This document shows positions 6,944 to 14,182 of a stretch of DNA of 16,564 nucleotides, piece by piece; within the stretch, counting starts at the first letter, position 1, and every line of letters starts with the position of its first letter. Location: NCBI GenBank assembly GCA_050699055.1, contig JBOHCT010000085.1:1-16564 (forward strand). Direction: 5' to 3'. The position numbers and the translations under genes are program-made. The notes under the pieces are model-generated. The model was given only the letters and a program-made list of their open reading frames with translations, did not search any database and was not told the DNA's origin. Source of the DNA: JBOHCT01 sp050699055 (lineage in GTDB: Bacteria; Actinomycetota; Actinomycetes; Streptosporangiales; JBOHCT01).

Positions 6944-7690
6944 ATGTACGAGACCCTGGACGTGCAGATCAAGGACAGGGTGGCCTGGCTCACGCTGAAC
7001 CGGCCGGACAAGCTGAACGCGCTCACCCCGACCACGATGAGCGAGCTGCGCCACTTCCTCACCGACGTCGACGACGACGAGGACGTCTGCGTGGTCGTGC
7101 TGCGCGGGGCCGGCGAGCGGGCGTTCTGCGCCGGCATGGACGTCGGCTGGTCGGAGCAGCTCACCAAGAAGGAGCGGATCGAACAGGGCAGGCTCGGCGA
7201 GAAGACGTTCGCGATGATGGAGCGGCTGTCCATCCCGGTCATCGCGGCCGTGCACGGCTACGCCGTGGGCGGCGGCCTCGAGCTGGCGCTCGCCGCCGAC
7301 TTCATCGTTGCCTCGGAGAACGCCAAGATGGGGCTCGTCGAGATCACCCTGTCCGCCCGCCCGCCGTACCAGCCGAAGTTCATGGAAGGCGGCGAGGACC
7401 CCGACCAACCGGAGTTCGGCGGCTCGGCGCCCGGCTGGGGCGGGGTCAAGCGGCTGCCGCGGCGCATCGGCAAGGCACGGGCCAAGCAGCTGCTGTTCAC
7501 CGGCTCTCGGATCGACGCGCGGCATGCGTTCGACCTCGGACTGGTCAACGACGTCTACCCGGACGAGGAGTTCGACAAGCGGGTAGGCGAGCTGGCCGAG
7601 CGGATCGCGGCCATGAACCGCTACAACCTCCGTCTCGTCAAGGAGCTGGTGACGAACGGCTACGACTGGATCGAGCCGCACCCGAGCTGA
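6944..7690 (+). CDS. Enoyl-CoA hydratase/isomerase (crotonase) family protein
   Basis: A 248-residue crotonase-fold enzyme, probably hydrating the enoyl-CoA made by the dehydrogenases. GGAGGAG at 6931-6937 fixes the ATG at 6944. The oxyanion-hole segments AFCAGMDV (60-67) and HGYAVGGGLELAL (104-116) are present. So are both glutamates of true hydratases, E113 and E133. Two features are odd. About 20 extra residues rich in Pro, Gly and acidic residues (roughly 138-164) lie between E133 and the usual GG..RLPR..G segment. The protein also stops at YDWIEPHPS, losing about 35-40 residues of the normal C-terminal helices that build the trimer or close the active site. The next gene starts 30 bases later, so this is not a simple frameshift. 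Confidence 0.85.
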   Translation: MYETLDVQIKDRVAWLTLNRPDKLNALTPTTMSELRHFLTDVDDDEDVCVVVLRGAGERAFCAGMDVGWSEQLTKKERIEQGRLGEKTFAMMERLSIPVIAAVHGYAVGGGLELALAADFIVASENAKMGLVEITLSARPPYQPKFMEGGEDPDQPEFGGSAPGWGGVKRLPRRIGKARAKQLLFTGSRIDARHAFDLGLVNDVYPDEEFDKRVGELAERIAAMNRYNLRLVKELVTNGYDWIEPHPS

Positions 7691-7719
7691 GCACGACTGA
7701 CGGATCGGAGGACGAGCGA

Positions 7720-8649
7720 ATGCAGATCTACCGCATTGACCACGTCGGACAGGTGGCGAACGACCTCGAGCCGCAGGTCGAGCTGCTGGAACGACTCTTC
7801 GGGTTCCGGCGCCTCCGCGCATGGGACAACCCCGGTGAGGGGTGCAGCGGCGTACGGATGGCGATCCCTGGGAGCTCGGGCCAGCAGTGGGAGGTGCTGG
7901 CGCCGGCCGGTGACGACTCCCCGGTCCAGGCGTTCATCGACGACAAGGGAGGCCGGCCCGGCCTGCATCACGTCGCACTAGAGGTGCCGGACCTCGACGC
8001 GGCTGTGGCGGAGCTGGAGGGCCGTGGGATCAAGCCCACCCCCGGTCGCGGACGGTGGGTGGAGGCGTCGCTGTCGCCACCGGAGCAGGGGACAGGGGTG
8101 CTGTTCCGCCTGCGCGGCCCCGGGGACCTGGCGATGTGCGGCGACGACGGGACGTCGGTGAGCGTGGCCGGCGGGGGAGACGTGCCCTCGCTCGGCATCG
8201 TCGCCCTCGACCACGTGTGCCAGGCGTTCCGCGACCGCGACGAGCTCGCCCGGTGGTACGGTGACCTCGCCGGGTTCGTCCAGGTGTGGCGTACCCCCGA
8301 GGACGAGCACCCCGACATGGCCGACCTCGTGCTGAATGTCCCTGGCTCGGCGATCTGCTGGGAGGTCATCATGCCGCGGGGTGAGGACTCGTTCATCGAG
8401 CGGTTCCTGGCGCGCGGCGGTCCAGGCGCCCATCACGTCACCTTCGAGGTGGCCGACTGGGACCGGGCGATGGAGGCGTGCCGCGCGAACGAGACGCCGA
8501 CGTTCGGCGAGAACGAGGGCACCACCGACGGCGCGGCCTGGCGGGACGCGTTTATCCATCCCAAGCACACCGGCGGTGTGCTCGTCCAGCTGTTCTGGGA
8601 GGAGCGCCCCGGCGTGTGGGTCCGCTCCGACAAGATCCCGCCGAGGTAG
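7720..8649 (+). CDS. Two-domain VOC (glyoxalase/epimerase-like) protein
   Basis: A 309-residue fusion of two vicinal-oxygen-chelate modules, about 1-135 and 155-295, each beginning with a metal-type histidine (IDHVGQ, H8; LDHVCQ, H165). Both keep a central glutamate (QQWEVL, E58; CWEVIMP, E215) and a paired histidine (LHHVALEV, H83/H84; AHHVTFEV, H238/H239), as in methylmalonyl-CoA epimerases. The final metal ligand, usually a Glu in the last strand, is not obvious (GVLFRLRG; GVLVQLFWEE), so the chemistry may differ. GGAGGA at 7707-7712 supports the ATG. It sits inside the operon 29 bases after the crotonase. An epimerase or CoA-thioester-modifying role is plausible but unproven. Confidence 0.8.
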   Translation: MQIYRIDHVGQVANDLEPQVELLERLFGFRRLRAWDNPGEGCSGVRMAIPGSSGQQWEVLAPAGDDSPVQAFIDDKGGRPGLHHVALEVPDLDAAVAELEGRGIKPTPGRGRWVEASLSPPEQGTGVLFRLRGPGDLAMCGDDGTSVSVAGGGDVPSLGIVALDHVCQAFRDRDELARWYGDLAGFVQVWRTPEDEHPDMADLVLNVPGSAICWEVIMPRGEDSFIERFLARGGPGAHHVTFEVADWDRAMEACRANETPTFGENEGTTDGAAWRDAFIHPKHTGGVLVQLFWEERPGVWVRSDKIPPR

Positions 8650-8658
8650 GGGCGGATC

Positions 8659-9777
8659 GTGGACCTGACCCTTACCGAGGACCAGGAGCTGGTCCAGCGC
8701 ACAGCCCGGGAGTTCCTTGAGTCCCGCTGCACGATGGCCCACGTGCGCGAGATGGAGGAGGACCCGAAGGGGTACTCGCCCGAGTTGTGGAAGGAGATGG
8801 TGGAGCTCGGCTGGATGGGTCTTGCCCTCCCCGAGGAGTACGGCGGCGTCGGGGCCGGCTTTCTCGAAGTGTGCCTCCTCGTCGAGGAGATGGGGCGCTG
8901 CCAGCTGCCGAGCCCGTTCGTGCCCACGGTCGCGTGCTGCGGGATGGCCGTCGCCCGGTTCGGCACCGAGGACCAGAAGGGGGCGTGGCTCGGCGCGATC
9001 GCCCGCGGGCGGGTCATGACCTACGCCCGCGCCGCTCCGCACGGACGGTGGGCTTCCGTCGGCGCCGATGTTTCGGCCACCGAGACCGATGGCGGGTTCG
9101 TACTCGAGGGGACCGCGCTGTTCGTCCCGTACGCCCACGTCGCCGCCGACCTGCTCGTCGTGGCCCAGCGTGCCGGCGACGGCGAGGTCACGGTGTTTCT
9201 GGTCGACGCCGCCTCCACCGGGGTCACGTGCGAGCCGCTGGACGTGGTCGGCGCCGACCGCCTGTGCCGGGTCGGTTTTTCTGGCGTGGGCGTCCCCGGC
9301 GACCGTGTCCTCGGCGGCGCCGACGGCGGACGGGCCGTCGTGGGGGCGATCGACGCGTACGGCGCGGCCGCCACCTGCGCCGAGATGGTCGGCGGCGCGG
9401 GGCGGGTGCTCGACATGACTGTCGAGTACGCCACCCAGCGCGAGCAGTTCGGCCGGCCGATCGGCAGCTTCCAGGCCGTGCAACACCACTGCGCCGACAT
9501 GGCCATGGACGTCACGTGCTCCCGGTTCATCACCTATGAGGCCATCTGGCGGCTGTCCGAAGGTCTTGACGCGGCGCGGGAGGTGGCGATGGCCAAGGCC
9601 TGGGTGAGCGAGGCGTACGAGCGGGTGTGCGCCGTCGGCCACCAGGTTCACGGGGCGATCGGTTTCACGCTGGAGCATGACCTGCGCTTCTTCTCCCGCC
9701 ATGCCACGGCCGCCGCGCTGACCTTCGGCGACGGCGACTTCCACTGGGACCGGGTGGCCCGCGAGCTGGGTCTCTAA
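8659..9777 (+). CDS. Acyl-CoA dehydrogenase (FadE-type), subunit 2
   Basis: A 372-residue acyl-CoA dehydrogenase, shorter than and clearly different from the first. The GTG start lies nine bases after the VOC stop, with GGGGCGG just before it. The N-terminal domain includes LPEEYGGVG. Residues 300-372 carry HQVHGAIGFTLEHDLRFFSRHA followed by a FGDGDFHWDRVA end, the form seen in partner subunits of heteromeric FadE enzymes. The usual ..EPGAGSD.. signature of the middle domain is degenerate (ARAAPHGRWASVGAD), so substrate or FAD contacts may depend on the partner. It is the last gene of the operon and converges on the ArsR gene 70 bases later. I infer that it pairs with the first dehydrogenase. 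Confidence 0.85.
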   Translation: MDLTLTEDQELVQRTAREFLESRCTMAHVREMEEDPKGYSPELWKEMVELGWMGLALPEEYGGVGAGFLEVCLLVEEMGRCQLPSPFVPTVACCGMAVARFGTEDQKGAWLGAIARGRVMTYARAAPHGRWASVGADVSATETDGGFVLEGTALFVPYAHVAADLLVVAQRAGDGEVTVFLVDAASTGVTCEPLDVVGADRLCRVGFSGVGVPGDRVLGGADGGRAVVGAIDAYGAAATCAEMVGGAGRVLDMTVEYATQREQFGRPIGSFQAVQHHCADMAMDVTCSRFITYEAIWRLSEGLDAAREVAMAKAWVSEAYERVCAVGHQVHGAIGFTLEHDLRFFSRHATAAALTFGDGDFHWDRVARELGL

Positions 9778-9847
9778 TCCGACTGAATGTCACATCGTTG
9801 CCGCTATGGCGTGTACGACGGCCCGTTCAGTCGGCGACGACGCCTGG

Positions 9848-10234
9848 CTAGCCGAGCCGGCCGGGTTGCTGGTCGCTTGGGGGGTCAGGGGCGAGGGTTC
9901 CGTCGGGCGCGATGTGGTCGAAGATCTGGTCGACGAGGGCGAGGACGTGGGGGTCCTCGACCGTGTAGATCTGGTGCCGGCCGTCGCGGCGGGCGGCGAC
10001 GACCCCGGCGAGGCGGAGTTTCGCGAGGTGCTGGCTGACGGTGGCCACGCTGGCGCCGGTTCGGTCGGCGAGGCTGCCGACGTCATAGGTGTGGTGGGCC
10101 AGCAGCGAGACGAGGTGGAGGCGGGTAGGGGTCGCGAGCAGCCCGAACGTGTCCGCGGCGGCCTTGAGCTGCGGACCGGTGAGGTTCCCCCCCGACCGGG
10201 TGGGCGGAGGCGGAACGGGATCAGTGTCGGTCAT
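9848..10234 (-). CDS. ArsR/SmtB-family metal-sensor-like repressor
   Basis: A 128-residue winged-helix repressor. The core ATPTRLHLVSLLA, then GASVATVSQHLAKLRLAGVV, is the ArsR helix-turn-helix, followed by the wing ARRDGRHQIYTV. The ELCVC-type alpha3 arsenic site is absent. The C-terminal helix has EDPHVLALVDQIFDH: D94, H96 and H107 match three of the four ligands of the alpha5 zinc/nickel site of CzrA/NmtR (D, then H at +2, then H eleven further). The fourth is not at the usual +3; D111 is at +4. The ATG at 10234 has GGAAG upstream; an in-frame ATG at 10246 would add four residues. It is divergent from the cation exchanger and probably regulates itself and that gene. Confidence 0.82.
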   Translation of the reverse strand: MTDTDPVPPPPTRSGGNLTGPQLKAAADTFGLLATPTRLHLVSLLAHHTYDVGSLADRTGASVATVSQHLAKLRLAGVVAARRDGRHQIYTVEDPHVLALVDQIFDHIAPDGTLAPDPPSDQQPGRLG

Positions 10235-10246
10235 GGCCGCTTCCAT

Positions 10247-10548
10247 TGTGACTCATGGGTCGGCCCGGGCAGGCCAGCGCATGTCGTAGATCTGATAGGC
10301 AATGATTCGCTTATTTGCGCGATCGTTTGACGATAGGGCGTGGGCACGGCAGACTGGTGCTCAGCGAAGGGGAGTAGTCCTCACGCCGGTTCGTCGACAC
10401 GCTGGGGCTTTCATCGGGCCCCCGGTGGCCGGGCCCTCACGTTATGGGTGGGCGAGACCTTCGACCGCAGGTGACGTCAGTTGCCGCAGGGTCGAGGTCG
10501 CGGCCTGCGCCGGCCCCTTCCCCGCGGCGGGAGGTCAAGGGGTCGGTC
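10247..10548. promoter_or_regulatory. Divergent regulatory region, arsR-type / cation exchanger
   Basis: About 300 bases without a gene. It contains an unusually AT-rich core near 10285-10335, the likely operator zone for the ArsR protein, with a short inverted repeat ATCG-TTTGA-CGAT at about 10322-10334. A plus-strand promoter candidate is TTGACG (10327-10332), 17 bases, CAGACT (10350-10355). It would give a leader of about 185 bases before the chosen GTG. That leader contains a hairpin CCCGG-TGG-CCGGG (10421-10433). I could not match the leader to a known riboswitch. No canonical 12-2-12 zinc operator is evident. Confidence 0.4.
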
Positions 10549-11682
10549 GTGTGGCACTTCGTTCTGCTCGCCGTGCTCGCGGCGGCGATCTACGTTTCTT
10601 GCGAGTGGTTCGTCAACGCCGTGGAGTGGCTGGGCGAGCGGCTACGAGTAGGGCCGCTGGCGGTCGGAACGATCCTGGCCGCGTTCGGCACGGCCCTGCC
10701 GGAGAGCGTGGTCACGTTCGTGGCGGTGGTGTTCGGGTCCGGCGCGGAGCAGCGAAGCATCGGGGTCGGCGCGGCGATGGGCGGCCCTCTGGTGCTGGCG
10801 ACGGTCGCCTACGGGGTCACGGGGTGGATGATCCTCGCGCGCCGGCGCCGTACCCGCGAGCAGGACGCTCGCGCACGCGAAACGCCGTCATTGGTCCGGA
10901 CCGGCGCCGATAGCGGCGACCAGGCGCCCACGCGGCCGGGCCGTCCCGCCGTGGCCGACGCCGCCGGCGAGGCCCTCGGCGATGTGCGCAAGCTGGCCCG
11001 CGACCAGACCTGGTTCCTAGCGATCTTCGTGGTGAAGGTGACCCTGGGGGTCGTCGTGTTCGCGGTCAAGCCGTGGCTCGGCCTCGCGTTCTTCGCCGCG
11101 TACGGCGTGTACTTCTGGCGGGAGCTGCGTGGCGGCGGCGATGCGGGGGACGGGGAGGGACTGTCTCCGCTGCTGCTGCAGCGTCGTCGCGCCCGTCCGG
11201 CGACGTGGGCGGTGGTGGTGCAGACGGTGGCCACCCTGACGGTCATCTTCGTCGCCTCGCAGCTGTTCGTCCGCCAGCTGGAGGCGGTCGCCCCGATGCT
11301 GGGACTGCCGGCCGTGGTCACCGCGCTGCTGCTGTCTCCGATCGCCACCGAGCTGCCGGAGACGATGAACGCGATCATCTGGGTTCGGAAGGGCAAGACG
11401 CCGCTGGCGCTGGCGAACATCTCCGGGGCGATGATGATCCAGGCCACCGTGCCGGCCGGGCTCGGGCTGCTGTTCACCCCCTGGCGGTTCGACACCGCCC
11501 TGCTGGTCTCTGGGCTTGTCACGACGGCCGCGGTCGTCTACTCGCTCACCCTGCTACGGACGGGTCGGCTTGGCGCGCGCACCTTGACGTTGGCCGGCGG
11601 CTTCTACATCGTCTTCGTCGGCGTCCTGTTCTGTGTCCTGTCCTCGGGGGGCGGGTTTCCCGTGGTCGGGGCCGGCGGGTGA
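10549..11682 (+). CDS. Na+/Ca2+-exchanger (CaCA) family cation antiporter
   Basis: A 377-residue membrane antiporter with about ten hydrophobic segments. It has two inverted Na_Ca_ex repeats: the first holds ILAAFGTALPES (E52), the second LSPIATELPET (E271) followed by LALANISGAMM. These are the alpha-repeat motifs (GTSLPE type) whose acidic residues bind the cation. A cytosolic loop of about 60 charged residues (98-155) joins the halves. The GTG at 10549 is chosen from AAGGGG (10537-10542) and because the first transmembrane helix then starts at once. An ATG at 10444 would add a Pro/Arg-rich tail without a ribosome site. Family members exchange Ca2+ or other cations for Na+ or H+. Divergence from an ArsR-type sensor suggests a metal substrate or metal induction. 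Confidence 0.85.
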   Translation: MWHFVLLAVLAAAIYVSCEWFVNAVEWLGERLRVGPLAVGTILAAFGTALPESVVTFVAVVFGSGAEQRSIGVGAAMGGPLVLATVAYGVTGWMILARRRRTREQDARARETPSLVRTGADSGDQAPTRPGRPAVADAAGEALGDVRKLARDQTWFLAIFVVKVTLGVVVFAVKPWLGLAFFAAYGVYFWRELRGGGDAGDGEGLSPLLLQRRRARPATWAVVVQTVATLTVIFVASQLFVRQLEAVAPMLGLPAVVTALLLSPIATELPETMNAIIWVRKGKTPLALANISGAMMIQATVPAGLGLLFTPWRFDTALLVSGLVTTAAVVYSLTLLRTGRLGARTLTLAGGFYIVFVGVLFCVLSSGGGFPVVGAGG

Positions 11683-11756
11683 CCGGGCGGGGCAGGCAAA
11701 GGGGTGGTCTCCCGGCGCGCTCCGCCCGTGCGGCATAGACCGGGATCCTGGCGTGT

Positions 11757-11779
11757 CCCCGCGAGGCCGGGGCCCTTTT
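11757..11779 (+). terminator. Weak terminator candidate after the cation exchanger
   Basis: CCCCG (11757-11761), a six-base loop and CGGGG (11768-11772) form a five-pair GC stem followed by CCCTTTT, about 75 bases after the exchanger stop. The stem is short and the T-run has only four Ts, so this is a weak intrinsic terminator. The rest of 11683-11947 shows no credible gene; TCGAC-GA-GTCGA (11779-11790) is the only other palindrome noted. Confidence 0.35.
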
Positions 11780-11947
11780 CGACGAGTCGACCTTGCTGGG
11801 CGGCGAGTCTGCCCAGCTCTGCGACGCCCGCGGGTAGCCGTCGCCCGCGTACCTCGCGGTGTGCTCGACGAGCCTTCTGAAACCCGGTGCGTACTCGGTG
11901 GCGTTGACCGCTGGCCGGACCCGGATGCGTGCGGGCGAGGGTTGCCC

Positions 11948-11983
11948 TTGGCGAGGAGAACAAGTTAGGTTAGGCTACCCTCA
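11948..11983 (+). promoter_or_regulatory. Iron-regulated promoter with DtxR/IdeR/DmdR box
   Basis: The 19 bases at 11965-11983, TTAGGTTAGGCTACCCTCA, match the iron-box consensus TTAGGTTAGGCTAACCTAA at 17 of 19 positions. They cover the -10 of a good promoter: TTGGCG (11948-11953), a 17-base spacer, and TAGGCT (11971-11976). Iron-loaded DtxR/IdeR/DmdR repressors bind this box and block transcription. The operon downstream should therefore be expressed under iron limitation, as for the desferrioxamine genes of Streptomyces. Confidence 0.88.
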
Positions 11984-12088
11984 ATTGATCTTAGCGGTCA
12001 GGCTTTGGAAGAGGGCGCTGACCCACTGCTGTCGCCCGGGCCGCCTCGCGGAACCGGCGGTCATGCCCGTCCAGGAAGGGATCTGTCA

Positions 12089-13645
12089 TTGAACTTCCAG
12101 GCGCGCTCCGTTGAGGGCCCGCTGTCGCGCGTCAAGACGCCCCCGTCAACGGGCTACTCGTACCTTCTCAGCGACCGGACCGTAGAGCGCTATCGGCGCG
12201 CGGTGGCCGAGGGCGTCGAGCGTGTCGCCGAGCGACTCAACCAGGTCGATCGGCCGTTCACGGGAGTCTCTCCCGCTCAGCTCGAGTCGGTGATCGCCGG
12301 GATCGACCTGGACGAACCGGTGAGGGACGTGGCGGCAGCCCTGGATGAGGTCGGGCGTATCTACCTTCGGGACGCGGTGTACTTCCATCACCCGCGGTAT
12401 CTGGGGCACCTGAACTGCCCCGTCGTCATCCCGGCGCTGCTCGCCGAGGCGATGCTCTCGTCGGTCAACTCCTCCCTCGACACCTGGGATCAGAGCATCG
12501 GGGCCACCCTGATCGAACGGCGTCTCATCGACTGGGCTGCCGGGCGTATCGGCCTCGGTGGCGCCGCGGATGGGGTCTTCACCAGCGGTGGCACGCAGTC
12601 CAACCTGCAGGCGCTGCTGGTGGCGAGGGAAGAGGCGAGTCGCCGCGCGGTTGACAGCGACCGGATGACGAGCGGTTCCTCGCTCCGCCCGCGTCTGCGC
12701 GTCGTTGCCTCCGAGGCGAGCCACTTCAGTATCGCGAAATCGGCGAAGCTCCTCGGCCTGGCCGAGGACGCCGTCATCGAGGTGCCGAGTGACAGGGACA
12801 AGCGAATGCGTATCGCTGCCCTCGCAGACGAGCTTGACCGCTGCCACCGCGACGGCCTGGTGCCGATGGCTGTCGTGGCGACGGCCGGCACGACCGACTT
12901 CGGGAGCATCGATCCGCTGCCTGAGATCGCCGAGGTCTGCGCGCAGCGGAAGGTGTGGATGCACGTCGACGCGGCGTACGGCTGCGGACTCCTGGTCTCC
13001 CGCCGACGCCATCTCCTTGACGGTCTGGAGCGTGCCGATTCGGTGACGGTCGACTACCACAAGTCCTTCTTCCAGCCAGTCAGCTCGAGCGCGGTCATGG
13101 TTCGGGACCGAACGACGTTGGGTCATGTGACCTACCACGCCGACTACCTCAATCCGGCGACGAGCCTTGCCAGCTCCATCCCGAACCAAGTGGACAAGAG
13201 CCTGCAGACCACGAGGCGGTTCGATGCCCTTAAGCTCTGGGTGACCCTGCGGATCTTGGGCCCGGATGTTGTCGGCGAGCTCTTCGACGAGGTCGTCGAC
13301 CGGGCCGCCGATGCGTGGGCGCTCCTGGACGAGGATCCGCGGTTCGAGGTCGTCACCAGGCCGCAGCTGAGCACGCTGGTGTTCCGCTACCTGCCTCCTG
13401 CCGGCACGAGTCCCGATCTGGCCGACCGGGTGAACGCCCACGTCCGGGAGGAGCTCTTCGCCTCGGGTGAGGCAGTCGTCGCTGGGACGAAGGTCCACGG
13501 TCGGCGCTACTTGAAGTTCACGTTGCTCAACCCACGGACGTCGCTGCACGACGTCACGGATGTCTTGGAGCTCATCGCCGCCCGCGCCGCCCGGTTCCTG
13601 TCCCGACTGGATCACGTGGACCTGCCGGATTCCCGAGCCGGCTGA
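12089..13645 (+). CDS. desA: Siderophore lysine decarboxylase, DesA-like
   Basis: A 518-residue PLP-dependent group II decarboxylase, slightly longer than Streptomyces DesA (about 480) because of a short N-terminal tail. DesA makes cadaverine from lysine, the first step of desferrioxamine synthesis. The match is close: YFHHPRYLGHLNCPVVIPALL, SSVNSSLDTWDQS, TSGGTQSNLQALLVAREEA, SEASHFSIAKSAKLLGL, HVDAAYG, and VDYHKSFFQP with K325 as the PLP lysine. TTG at 12089 is chosen because AGGAAGGG (12073-12080) is eight bases upstream; an in-frame TTG at 12005 lacks a ribosome site. The iron box is about 105 bases upstream. It is the first gene of an operon with a truncated hydroxylase and a SIS protein. 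Confidence 0.88.
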   Translation: MNFQARSVEGPLSRVKTPPSTGYSYLLSDRTVERYRRAVAEGVERVAERLNQVDRPFTGVSPAQLESVIAGIDLDEPVRDVAAALDEVGRIYLRDAVYFHHPRYLGHLNCPVVIPALLAEAMLSSVNSSLDTWDQSIGATLIERRLIDWAAGRIGLGGAADGVFTSGGTQSNLQALLVAREEASRRAVDSDRMTSGSSLRPRLRVVASEASHFSIAKSAKLLGLAEDAVIEVPSDRDKRMRIAALADELDRCHRDGLVPMAVVATAGTTDFGSIDPLPEIAEVCAQRKVWMHVDAAYGCGLLVSRRRHLLDGLERADSVTVDYHKSFFQPVSSSAVMVRDRTTLGHVTYHADYLNPATSLASSIPNQVDKSLQTTRRFDALKLWVTLRILGPDVVGELFDEVVDRAADAWALLDEDPRFEVVTRPQLSTLVFRYLPPAGTSPDLADRVNAHVREELFASGEAVVAGTKVHGRRYLKFTLLNPRTSLHDVTDVLELIAARAARFLSRLDHVDLPDSRAG

Positions 13646-13672
13646 GCGACCCCAATGAGACCTGGAGCCCGT

Positions 13673-14161
13673 GTGAGCACCACCCACGACTTCATCGCTA
13701 TCGGTGTCGGACCCTTCAATCTCGGCCTTGCCTGTCTGACGGAACCCATCGGCGACCTTGACGGCGTGTTCCTCGACTGCAAGCCGATCTTCGACTGGCA
13801 TCCGGGGATGCTGCTCGAGAACAGCACGCTCCAGACACCTTTCATGGCCGACCTGGTCACGTTGGCGGACCCGACGTCTCCCTTCTCGTTTCTGAACTAC
13901 CTCAAGGAGTCCGGGCGCCTCTACTCGTTCTATATCCGGGAGAGCTTCTACCCGTTTCGCGTCGAGTACAACGAGTATTGCCGCTGGGCGGCCGCCAAGC
14001 TCAGGAACATTCGCTTCGGCCGCCGCGTGGAGACCGTCGAGTACGACGCGGACCGCGACGTATACCTCGTCCGCGCGGTCAGAGCGTCGACGGGAGAGTC
14101 GGAGACGTACCCGGGCAGGCGCCTGGTGCTCGGTATCGGTACGAAGCGACCATTGAGTTAG
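13673..14161 (+). pseudogene. Truncated lysine/cadaverine N-hydroxylase (DesB/IucD-like)
   Basis: Only 162 residues remain of a flavin N-monooxygenase that is normally about 420-440 long. The N-terminal FAD domain is clear: AIGVGPFNLGLACL (GxGPxN), DWHPGM, STLQTPFMADLVTLADPTSP, FSFLNYLKESGRLY, EYNEYCRWAAAKL. It ends at RRLVLGIGTKRPLS, exactly where the NADPH domain should begin. All NADPH- and substrate-binding parts are missing. A SIS gene starts 21 bases later, so there is no room for a frameshifted remainder; a deletion or fusion is likely. It should be inactive as a hydroxylase, though the frame is open and not otherwise decayed. The GTG at 13673 has GGAG upstream; an ATG at 13655 has none. 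Confidence 0.7.
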
Positions 14162-14182
14162 GACGACGAGAGGGAAGCGCCC

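Noticed and set aside
11604..11963. Minus-strand ORF between the exchanger and the iron box
   Set aside because: Arg/Pro/Gly-rich, no ribosome site or motif, and it overlaps the exchanger C-terminus antisense.
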